From positions 431-17,781 of the forward strand of contig PMOU01000190.1 in assembly GCA_003161205.1 (NCBI GenBank): 17,351 bases of DNA. Reading direction: 5' to 3'. Shown here piece after piece: positions 11,530 through 17,351 of the stretch. The stretch's first letter is position 1, and the number at the start of each line of letters is the position of its first letter. This stretch comes from Actinomycetota bacterium. GTDB lineage: Bacteria > Actinomycetota > Actinomycetes > Streptosporangiales > Streptosporangiaceae. The notes beneath the pieces are model-generated. The model saw nothing but the letters and a program-made list of their open reading frames with translations. It did not search any database and was not told the origin of the DNA. Made by a program: the position numbers and the translations under genes.

Positions 11530-12852
11530 TCATAGGCTATCCGTCGGTGCCACCGGAGGGACGCTGCCCTGTATCACTGGGGCCGGACTCGTGCGGTAGC
11601 GAGTGAAGGCAGGGAATCCGAACGCGATCAGGGCGGCGACGGCGAAGCAGGCGATACCGCCGCTCACCGCGCTGAACGCCGGCGAGGTCAGCGAGGCGAC
11701 CGTGCCAGTTTCGACGTTGCCGAGCGGGGCGCCGCCGCTGCCGATGATGTACTCCACGCTGGAGACCCGGCCGCGGAACTCGTCCGGCGTCAGCGTCTGG
11801 ACGATGAAAGCGCGGAACGTCACGGTCAGCGTGTCGGCGGCGCCCGCGACCGCGAGGGTGACCAAGGCGAGCGGCAGGCTGCGGGTCAGCCCGAAGCAGG
11901 CGATCGCCGCGCCCCAGATCATCGTGCCGGCCAGCAGGCCAAGGCCCTGCCGCGAGATCCGCACGGTCGAGCCGGACATCGCCGCCGCCAGCAGGCCGCC
12001 GACACCGACGGACGCGTTGAGAAAGCCCAGGGTCTGCGGGCGGCCGCCGAAGTGCGCGGCATTCAGGGCCGGGAAGATCGCCACCGGCAAGCCGAGCAGC
12101 ATGGCATCCAGATCGGTGAGGAACGCCGCGACAAGCACCGGGCGGCGGCGGATGAACCGCAGGCCTTCGGCGGTCGCGCGCAAGCTGGGCCGAGCGGTCC
12201 CGCGCCTGGCCGCGCCGGGCTTGGCCGCACTGGGCTTGGCCGGGGATTGCGCTGACTGCGGGCGCATCGCGGGCAAGCGCGCGGTGGCGTACAAGGAGGC
12301 GAGGAAGCTGACCGCGTCGATGGCGTAGCACGTCCGCAGGCCGAACGCCCCGGCGATCACCCCGGCCAGCGCCGGACCGAACAGCATGGTGATGCGCCCG
12401 GTGAGCGTGTTCAGCGCGAGCGCGGCGGTGAGCCGGTCCGGGGGCACGAGCCGCGGCACGAACGTCCCGCGCGAGGGGGCGCTCGTCGCCTGCAGCACGG
12501 CCTGCACCAGGGCCAGCAGGTACAGCAGCCACAGCCGGCCGAACTCGGCGTAGGCCTGAACCGCGAAGGCGGCCGAGACCGCCATCAGGCCCACGCTGGT
12601 GGCCAGCGCGAGCTTGCGGCGGTCGACCGCATCGGCGATCGAGCCGCCGAGCAGGCCGATGATCAGCACCGGGACGAAGGTCAGCCCCAGCAGGCCTACG
12701 TCGAGCGAGGACCGGGAGATATCCCAGATCTGCAGCACGACGGCGAAACTCGTCATCGAGCTGCCCAGCGACGACAGCAAGCCGCCGACCAGCAGGCGCC
12801 GGAACGCGGGATTGTCCCGCGCCGGGCCGAAGTCGGGCACGACGCGCATCAC
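11530..12852 (-). CDS. MFS transporter, EntS-like exporter
   Basis: 440-aa integral membrane protein with about 12 hydrophobic segments, of the MFS_3/EntS-like exporter group. Signs are the N-terminal NPAFRRLLVGGLLSSLGSSMTSFAVVLQIWD, the loop 2-3 motif GGSIADAVDRRKLALATSVGLM (motif A, GxxxDxxxRR) and FRGRVSSVEYIIGSGGAPLGNV in the second half. Such proteins export siderophores or drugs with the proton gradient; the substrate is unknown. The central cytoplasmic loop is lengthened by an Ala/Lys/Pro/Arg-rich run (about residues 199-223). The start is GTG at 12852 or, one codon later, ATG at 12849; that ATG shares its A with the TGA of a 19-codon upstream reading frame (TGATG). The GNAT gene follows 13 nt downstream. 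Confidence 0.88.
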   Translation of the reverse strand: MMRVVPDFGPARDNPAFRRLLVGGLLSSLGSSMTSFAVVLQIWDISRSSLDVGLLGLTFVPVLIIGLLGGSIADAVDRRKLALATSVGLMAVSAAFAVQAYAEFGRLWLLYLLALVQAVLQATSAPSRGTFVPRLVPPDRLTAALALNTLTGRITMLFGPALAGVIAGAFGLRTCYAIDAVSFLASLYATARLPAMRPQSAQSPAKPSAAKPGAARRGTARPSLRATAEGLRFIRRRPVLVAAFLTDLDAMLLGLPVAIFPALNAAHFGGRPQTLGFLNASVGVGGLLAAAMSGSTVRISRQGLGLLAGTMIWGAAIACFGLTRSLPLALVTLAVAGAADTLTVTFRAFIVQTLTPDEFRGRVSSVEYIIGSGGAPLGNVETGTVASLTSPAFSAVSGGIACFAVAALIAFGFPAFTRYRTSPAPVIQGSVPPVAPTDSL

Positions 12853-12908
12853 GCGCGTTCGCCGACCGCGTGCAGCGTCCTGACCGCGTCGCCGATGCGG
12901 GTAACCAT
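12849..12908 (-). CDS. Possible 19-codon upstream ORF of the MFS gene
   Basis: A short reading frame MVTRIGDAVRTLHAVGERA runs from an ATG at 12908 to a TGA whose A starts the MFS ATG (TGATG), an arrangement typical of coupled genes. A GGAGG lies 14 nt upstream of its ATG, farther than ideal. The peptide is a plausible amphipathic helix but matches nothing I know. It may be chance. Confidence 0.25.
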   Translation of the reverse strand: MVTRIGDAVRTLHAVGERA

Positions 12909-12940
12909 GGGGCGGGAGACCACCTCCACGACGATGAATT

Positions 12941-13258
12941 CTAACAGCGAGCGAAATCCAGGGCCTCGCGCGCCAGAGCGGACCACTCGAGAGCCGATTC
13001 CGGGTCGAGGCTGAACCATTCCCTCATCGGCGTGCCCTTGTTGGCGTCGAACCGCACGCCATGACCGGCCGAGACGAGCTCGTCGACCCGTGGCCCGGGT
13101 AGCTTCACCACCAGCTGGCCACGGACGAACATCGCGAAGATCTTCCGGCGGTAGCGCAGCGCGCCGCGGCCGAAGCCGCGGCCGCCCGGGGGCGGCGTGC
13201 ACCCGTCAACCCCGTCGAATTCGCCGACCAGATCCTCGTACCGCTCCTGCGGTGTCAT
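12941..13258 (-). CDS. TfoX N-terminal domain-like protein
   Basis: 105-aa protein resembling the TfoX N-terminal (TfoX/Sxy) family. The clearest part is YRRKIFAMFVRGQLVVKLPGPRVDELV followed by GTPMREWFSLDPESALEWSALAREAL, a pattern common in stand-alone actinobacterial members. In gamma-proteobacteria TfoX regulates competence, but stand-alone actinobacterial forms have no proven role, so no such function is claimed. An insertion of Gly/Arg (PPPGGRGFGRGALR) precedes the core. ATG at 13258 starts 18 nt after the sortase stop on the same strand; the ribosome-binding site is weak, suggesting coupling to upstream translation. It ends in TAG, 32 nt before the candidate 19-codon frame. Confidence 0.78.
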   Translation of the reverse strand: MTPQERYEDLVGEFDGVDGCTPPPGGRGFGRGALRYRRKIFAMFVRGQLVVKLPGPRVDELVSAGHGVRFDANKGTPMREWFSLDPESALEWSALAREALDFARC

Positions 13259-13276
13259 GACCGTAGCTTCGCCGGA

Positions 13277-13912
13277 TCAGCTCGCCTGCGTGGCGTAGAC
13301 GACGATGTTGCTCAGGTAGTGACCGGTGGCGTTGTCGAACGCCCCGCCGCAGGTGATGAGGCGCAGCTCCGCGTCGGGAGTCGGGCCGTAAACGGCCTGC
13401 GTCGGGAACCTGTCCTTCAGGTATTCCTCGACGGAGGTCACCCGGAACTCCACCATGGTTCCGTCGGCTCGCCGGACGTAGACCTGATCGCCGCGGCGCA
13501 GCTCGTCGAGCCGGAAAAACACCCCGGGACCCTTGACCGAGTCGATGTGACCGATGATGATGGCCGAGCCGGTAGCCCCGGGCCGGGGGCTCCCCGTGTA
13601 CCAGCCCGCGACGGAAGTCGTGGGCGGCACCTGCAGTGAGCCATCGGACTGCAGGCCGAGCGTGATCAGCTTGGTGCTGACGCCGATGAGCGGAATGGTC
13701 AGCGAAACCGGAGCGGCCACGGGGCGCGGAACGGCCGACTGCGGCGGGGCCACGATCGGGCCGGTCGGCGCGGGCAGGGCCCCGACTCCGGCCGCGACCG
13801 GGCGCATAGCCGGAGTCGAATGACGCGTCAGCAGCAAACCGGTCGTTCCGGCCACGATCACGACGAGGCCGGCCGCGAAGCTCATCACGGCCGGCCGACG
13901 GAAAAACGACAT
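13277..13912 (-). CDS. Class F sortase
   Basis: 211-aa membrane-anchored transpeptidase-type protein. Residues about 10-29 form the N-terminal membrane anchor; a Pro/Ala-rich linker follows to about 68. The sortase barrel starts at LTIPLIGVSTKLITLGL and holds GHIDS with catalytic His122, FFRLDELRRGDQVYV, and LRLITCGGAF with catalytic Cys188. Class F enzymes in actinobacteria attach or cleave surface proteins. No Arg occurs after Cys188 (the region ends GHYLSNIVVYATQAS, with Leu200 where many members have YRDN), so the usual third catalytic residue is not evident. ATG at 13912 follows the TGA of the DUF4397 gene by 2 nt, indicating tight coupling. Confidence 0.9.
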   Translation of the reverse strand: MSFFRRPAVMSFAAGLVVIVAGTTGLLLTRHSTPAMRPVAAGVGALPAPTGPIVAPPQSAVPRPVAAPVSLTIPLIGVSTKLITLGLQSDGSLQVPPTTSVAGWYTGSPRPGATGSAIIIGHIDSVKGPGVFFRLDELRRGDQVYVRRADGTMVEFRVTSVEEYLKDRFPTQAVYGPTPDAELRLITCGGAFDNATGHYLSNIVVYATQAS

Positions 13913-13914
13913 CC

Positions 13915-14787
13915 TCAGCTTCCAGCGGGCAACCGGCGACCTGACCCGTGACGGCGCAGCCTCAGTCCGCCCGTCAGGGCGAGCAGCGACCCGGCGCCGA
14001 TGAGCGCCGCCCACGGCAGCGGTGAGCCCGGCCCGTGCGGTGCGGTACCGCCGAACCCGGTCCCGGCACCACCCAGAGGCGGCTGGCCGGCGCCGGCCGC
14101 GTCCTCCAGGTTGACGAGCTCAAGGCCATCGGCTCCGTCCAGGACCACCAGCGTGTGGACAGTGCCCGCGGCGAACGTATAGGAATCGGTCGCGCTCCCG
14201 CTGCTCCCGATCGCGGCGATCGTCGCGCTGCCCGGAGAAATGGCCTGGTAGGAACTCACGGAGGCGAATGACGCCTTGGGCACGATGGTCGTCCCGCCGT
14301 ACGTCACCTTGACCGTCTGCTGCTTCAGGGAGGCCTGGATCACCCGGATCAGGGCCTTTCCAGGCGGCGTGGTCAGGTCATCGTCCATGACCTGGAGCCG
14401 CAGCCCCGACTCCGGTCCCATGCCCGCCACCGTGTAGGCGTGGTCGGCGTTGATGGTCACGCTGGTGGACAGCACGGGCTGGCTGGTGGCCGAGGCACCC
14501 GCGACGCGCATGGCGACGCTGTAGTCACCGGCGGCGACCGCCTCATAGGGCGATACCGTGCCATAGGCAACGTGATGCAGAACGATCTGGGCGCTGGAAT
14601 CGCCGAACGAATACAGGTACACGTCGACGGCAGGCGTATTCGGAGATAGGTGGGCGAGCCTGATCCAGCCCGTACCCGTGGTGGCCGCGTGCGCAGCGGC
14701 GGCCGCCGGAACCCCGAGCAGCAAGGCGGACGCGGCCGACAGGATCGCGATGCGTCTTAGTGTTCGCGCTATTCGCAGAAGCCTCAT
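13915..14787 (-). CDS. Secreted/anchored DUF4397 domain protein
   Basis: 290-aa surface protein. Residues 1-34 form a signal peptide: a basic start MRLLRIARTLRRIA, a hydrophobic core and an AHA-A cleavage site. The mature part opens with the DUF4397 hallmark WIRLAHLSPNTPAVDVYLY and covers about residues 40-235 with two similar halves. A Gly-rich linker (GGAGTGFGGTAPHG) then leads to a C-terminal membrane segment (WAALIGAGSLLALTGGL) and a basic tail (RLRRHGSGRR). This is the shape of a wall-sorting signal, yet no LPxTG is present. The ATG at 14787 has GGGGAGG 6 nt upstream; an earlier TTG lies inside that site and is rejected. With a sortase 2 nt downstream it is the best candidate substrate, or it is simply membrane-anchored. 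Confidence 0.88.
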   Translation of the reverse strand: MRLLRIARTLRRIAILSAASALLLGVPAAAAAHAATTGTGWIRLAHLSPNTPAVDVYLYSFGDSSAQIVLHHVAYGTVSPYEAVAAGDYSVAMRVAGASATSQPVLSTSVTINADHAYTVAGMGPESGLRLQVMDDDLTTPPGKALIRVIQASLKQQTVKVTYGGTTIVPKASFASVSSYQAISPGSATIAAIGSSGSATDSYTFAAGTVHTLVVLDGADGLELVNLEDAAGAGQPPLGGAGTGFGGTAPHGPGSPLPWAALIGAGSLLALTGGLRLRRHGSGRRLPAGS

Positions 14788-14811
14788 GTTGATCCTCCCC
14801 AAGTGAGAACC

Positions 14812-15801
14812 CTAAGACCCTGCTACCTCCATGGGCCCGGGGGCGTCGTACCGTACCGTCACCACTGACGAACCGCCCGCGATCGTGGTGATGCTCTCCC
14901 CTGCAGGCGCATAGACGCCTTGCTGAGCACGCAAGATCGTGAGGATCGTCGACAGGTCAGCCGATGACTTGGCACCAATTTCAGCGCCACGCAGCGGGAC
15001 GGCAGAACCCTCACCCGGCGACGAATCATCGAAGGCTACCAGTTTTACGGTCAATCCATCCTTAAGTAGCGAAAGAGTTACAAGCAATCGCGGATCGACT
15101 TGACCAGCGAGAAGCTCGGCGCGGGCGGCTGCGCTGGGCTGAATATTCTTGTTACTCAGTAGTTGCTTGCCCGCGGCAATGCGCTCCTGGAGATCCGACG
15201 CCAGCTTTGCGGCCGGGGTTGCGTACGGTGACATGTAGCGGACGTCAATCTGCTCGGCGCCTGAACCGAACGTCGCGATCACCTGCGGCGCGTAGACGTC
15301 GGCGAGGCGGGTCCCGAACTGGTTCTGGAGCGCTGGGGTCGCGATCACCAGCTCCGAGCCGAGCGGATCAGGCGCGGTCGACGGCAAGACCATCAGCGAA
15401 CTTGCGGGAAAGCCGCTGCTTTCTACCAGGGCGCACATCTGAGGGTCACACGACACGACCTCGCTCCTGCTGACCTGGGTCGCGACCCATACGGCCACAA
15501 GGTGCCGGTTGGCCGCGGCTTGCTGCAGCGCGGTGTTGCCGGGCGCCGCAGGACCAGACCGTGCGCCCTCGCCCCCGGAGTGGTTTACCCCGGTGAAGGC
15601 GAGGGTCAGGCCGGCTCCCACGGCCATGGCGGCAATGGCGCTCACCACGACGATGAGCCGCCGACGGCCGCCCGACCGCGCACCGGTGAGGTGATGGCGT
15701 TCCATCCACAGGCGCACCGTGTTGCCCGCCACCGCCCACCACGATGGCTCCGTCGGCTGATCTGACGGTTCCAGTGTGCGTCGCCGGAGCTCCTGGCTCA
15801 T
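14812..15801 (-). CDS. Unknown one-pass membrane protein, first gene of sortase cluster
   Basis: 329-aa protein with no family I recognise. A cytoplasmic N-terminus of about 47 residues (polar, with a basic GARSGGRRR patch) is followed by one membrane helix at about 48-70 (LIVVVSAIAAMAVGAGLTLAF), then a Gly/Ser-rich linker and an extracytoplasmic domain of about 240 residues. That domain has a possible disulfide CDPQMC (Cys118, Cys123) and mixed alpha/beta character, with repeated LVIATPALQ and LLVTLSLLKDGLTVKLVAF strands. ATG at 15801 with GGGGGAG 5 nt upstream. The DUF4397 gene starts 24 nt after its stop, so it is likely part of the same operon and works at the surface. Base composition is slightly less GC-rich than its neighbours. 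Confidence 0.75.
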   Translation of the reverse strand: MSQELRRRTLEPSDQPTEPSWWAVAGNTVRLWMERHHLTGARSGGRRRLIVVVSAIAAMAVGAGLTLAFTGVNHSGGEGARSGPAAPGNTALQQAAANRHLVAVWVATQVSRSEVVSCDPQMCALVESSGFPASSLMVLPSTAPDPLGSELVIATPALQNQFGTRLADVYAPQVIATFGSGAEQIDVRYMSPYATPAAKLASDLQERIAAGKQLLSNKNIQPSAAARAELLAGQVDPRLLVTLSLLKDGLTVKLVAFDDSSPGEGSAVPLRGAEIGAKSSADLSTILTILRAQQGVYAPAGESITTIAGGSSVVTVRYDAPGPMEVAGS

Positions 15802-15839
15802 CTCTGCTCCCCCAGAGTCCCGCGACCGCGCGGGGCTGT

Positions 15840-15860
15840 CTACCAAAGCTTGTCGATCAT
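15840..15860 (-). CDS. Possible 6-codon leader ORF (MIDKLW)
   Basis: ATG at 15860 has a strong GGGGGAGA site 4 nt upstream and encodes MIDKLW before TAG. It lies 39 nt upstream of the start of the membrane-protein gene, inside its leader. It may be a regulatory mini-ORF (the Trp codon precedes the stop) or a decoy. Evidence is only the ribosome-binding site. Confidence 0.25.
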   Translation of the reverse strand: MIDKLW

Positions 15861-15997
15861 ACGCTCTCCCCCTATTTATGCCAATACAAGCAGTAATGCA
15901 CTACTAGTGTCTCGAAGTTCGCGATCATCACGTTGCAAGAACACGGTTGAATTTTTCTTCTCGTATGCTTCGCTTCAATACGTTCAGGGCCTGAAGA
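15847..15997 (-). promoter_or_regulatory. AT-rich intergenic region, likely promoter of the sortase cluster
   Basis: About 150 nt between the epimerase stop and the membrane-protein leader, clearly poorer in G/C than its surroundings. It holds a palindrome CACTA-C-TAGTG (15899-15909), a CATAAAT box upstream of the leader that could act as -10, an inverted repeat CGTAT/ATACG (15962-15982) and a palindrome TTCAGG-G-CCTGAA (15983-15995) directly after the epimerase stop. No precise -35 could be chosen. Confidence 0.4.
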
Positions 15998-16999
15998 TCA
16001 CGTCCCGGACGGCTCGCCCGACAGGACCTGGTCGCGGATCGCGGCCCACTGGAGGGAATGACGAATGCCGTCGGCGACGTCGTAGTGCGGCCGCCAGCCC
16101 AGGATGCGCTCAGCCCGGTCGATGCGCGGGTAGGCGCCGACGGTGTCACCTGGGCGCCGTGCGGCCTCGCGCGCCTGGACCGGATGATCGGCCACGCGGT
16201 TGAACGCGTCGACAAGCTCCCGGACGGTGGTGCCGGATCCCGTGCCCAGGTTGATGGCCGTCGCCGGCCCGGGCAGCGCGTCGAATCGGGTCAGCGCGGT
16301 CACGTGCGCCGCGGCCAGGTCCCAGACGTGGATATAGTCCCTGATGCCAGAACCGTCGCGGGTGGGCCAGTCAGTCCCGGTGATCAGGAACGGGGCGCCT
16401 TCTTCGTAGGCCTGAATCATCTTGCCGAGGGCGTGAGTCGGCCGCCGCAGCTGCAGGCCGGTGCGCATCTTGGGGTCCGCGCCGACCGGATTGAAGTACC
16501 GCAGGGACAGCACGCGGAACAGGCCGGCGGTGGCGATATCGGCAAACATCGCCTCGCACACCGCCTTTGTCCGCGCGTACGGGCTCTGCGGGTCGATGGC
16601 CGAGTCCTCGTCAACGGTGAGGTCCTCGCGGGCGGCGTAGATCGAGGCTGAGGAGCTGAAGACCAGCCGGCGGCAGCCGCTGCGCAGCAGGTGCGTGACG
16701 AAATCCAGGCTCTTCGCCACGTTCGCCTGGTAGTACCTGACCGGATCGGCGACCGAGTCCGGGACCACGATCAGGGCCGCGCAGTGAACGGCGGCGTCGA
16801 TGTCCGGATGCTCGGCGAAGATGCGGTCAATCAGCGGGCCGTCCGCGATATCACCCGGATAGAACGCGTGGCCGGCCGTGAACTCGGCCCGGCCCGTCAC
16901 CAGGCTGTCCAGGATCACCGGGGTGATCCCCGCGTCGGAGCACGCCGACGCGATCGTGCTGCCGATGTAACCGGCACCCCCCGCGATCAGGACCTTCAT
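15998..16999 (-). CDS. galE: UDP-glucose 4-epimerase
   Basis: 333-aa NAD-dependent short-chain dehydrogenase of the extended type that interconverts UDP-glucose and UDP-galactose for the Leloir pathway and for polysaccharide precursors. Visible are the NAD-binding GGAGYIGS (residues 7-14), FSSSASIY with the catalytic Ser, and the YxxxK pair Tyr141 and Lys145 in SPYARTK. The C-terminal substrate region has RYFNPVGADP, RDYIHVWDLAAAHV, INLGTGSGTTV and ILGWRPHYDV, all characteristic of GalE. ATG at 16999 with GGAGGGGGAG 6 nt upstream. It starts 49 nt after the stop of the acyl-CoA synthetase gene on the same strand. The length matches the family and the gene is complete. Specificity for glucose versus N-acetyl sugars cannot be fixed from these motifs. 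Confidence 0.9.
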   Translation of the reverse strand: MKVLIAGGAGYIGSTIASACSDAGITPVILDSLVTGRAEFTAGHAFYPGDIADGPLIDRIFAEHPDIDAAVHCAALIVVPDSVADPVRYYQANVAKSLDFVTHLLRSGCRRLVFSSSASIYAAREDLTVDEDSAIDPQSPYARTKAVCEAMFADIATAGLFRVLSLRYFNPVGADPKMRTGLQLRRPTHALGKMIQAYEEGAPFLITGTDWPTRDGSGIRDYIHVWDLAAAHVTALTRFDALPGPATAINLGTGSGTTVRELVDAFNRVADHPVQAREAARRPGDTVGAYPRIDRAERILGWRPHYDVADGIRHSLQWAAIRDQVLSGEPSGT

Positions 17000-17048
17000 C
17001 GCCCGCTCCCCCTCCGTCTGTGCGTCCGCTGACGCTGACGGTGGGAGC

Positions 17049-17351
17049 CTACCCGCGGGCCAGGATCTCGGCCGCGCGCTCGCGCATCTCCACCTTGCGC
17101 ACCTTGCCGGTAACCGTCATCGGGAAATCGTCCACGATGTGCACATACCGCGGGATCTTGTAGTGCGCCAGCTGCCCGCCGCAGAACTCCCGCAGGGACT
17201 CGGCGGTCAGCACCGAAGCGCCGGGCCGCAGGCGCACCCAGGCCATGAGCTCCTCCCCGTACTTCTCGTCCGGAACGCCGATGACCTGGGCGTCCAGGAC
17301 GTCGGGGTGGGTGTAGAGGAACTCCTCGATCTCCCGCGGGTAGATGTTCTC
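17049..17351 (-). CDS. Acyl-CoA synthetase, C-terminal end (starts beyond right edge)
   Basis: The visible 100 codons are the end of an AMP-forming acyl-CoA synthetase/ligase. They begin with the hinge-following motif ENIYPREIEEFLYTHPDV, continue VIGVPDEKYGEELMAWV, and end with LAHYKIPRYVHIVDDFPMTVTGKVRKVEMR. The Lys in TGKVRK is the conserved catalytic lysine of adenylation. These enzymes activate a fatty or other carboxylic acid with ATP and CoA; the substrate-binding domain lies outside the window, so chain length cannot be predicted. The stop is TAG at 17049. Its start is off the window's right edge. Confidence 0.9.
   Translation of the reverse strand, partial: ENIYPREIEEFLYTHPDVLDAQVIGVPDEKYGEELMAWVRLRPGASVLTAESLREFCGGQLAHYKIPRYVHIVDDFPMTVTGKVRKVEMRERAAEILARG

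Noticed and set aside
12941..13258. Competence regulator function for the TfoX-like protein
   Set aside because: Only the N-terminal domain type is present and no competence genes are nearby; the gamma-proteobacterial role cannot be transferred.
1..17351. tRNA, rRNA, CRISPR, insertion sequence, integrase or phage genes
   Set aside because: None was found on inspection of either strand. The VapBC pair and the HAD duplication hint at past mobility, but no terminal repeats or recombinase accompany them.

Overview
The window is chromosomal DNA of a high-GC actinomycete. The signs are strong G/C bias at third codon positions, frequent GTG/TTG starts, several start codons placed 6-7 nt after a TAnnnT box (the leaderless arrangement common in Actinobacteria), and actinobacterial families such as class F sortase, DUF1990, DUF4397, an ECF sigma factor with a SnoaL-like tail and an SNF2/SWIM pair. 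The genus cannot be fixed from the sequence. No rRNA, tRNA, CRISPR array, transposase or integrase was seen.

Layout. 1-803 (minus): a 28-codon single-pass membrane protein followed by a cytochrome P450 cut by the left edge. 905-7251: a HAD-like hydrolase, a convergent VapBC-type toxin-antitoxin pair, an SNF2 helicase broken by two frame changes, its SWIM zinc-finger partner, and a second HAD-like hydrolase homologous to the first. The two HAD genes bracket the module and share the same leaderless promoter geometry. 7208-9346 (minus): an ECF sigma factor, a small HipA-like kinase and a DUF3037 protein, the last two coupled by ATGA. 9451-11196: two divergent DUF1990-type genes around a 71-aa membrane protein whose stop codon is followed at once, in the same frame, by the TTG start of one of them. 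11211-12852 (minus): an EntS-like MFS exporter and a small GNAT-type acetyltransferase. 12941-15801 (minus): a tight cluster of an unknown one-pass membrane protein, a DUF4397 secreted/anchored protein, a class F sortase and a TfoX-N-like protein. 15998-17351 (minus): UDP-glucose 4-epimerase and the C-terminal end of an acyl-CoA synthetase cut by the right edge.

How the parts relate. The SNF2/SWIM pair should act on DNA or chromatin-like substrates, but the helicase is interrupted between the Walker A motif and the DEAQ box, so it is probably inactive here unless the lesions are sequencing errors. The DUF4397-sortase-membrane protein cluster looks like a cell-surface unit; its likely substrate lacks an LPxTG motif and the sortase has no Arg after its catalytic Cys. 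Most other genes are short independent units. No gene-free stretch exceeds about 150 bases. The most unusual items are the broken helicase, the HAD pair, the tiny membrane protein ahead of the P450, the in-frame stop/start junction near 10198 and the sortase cluster.
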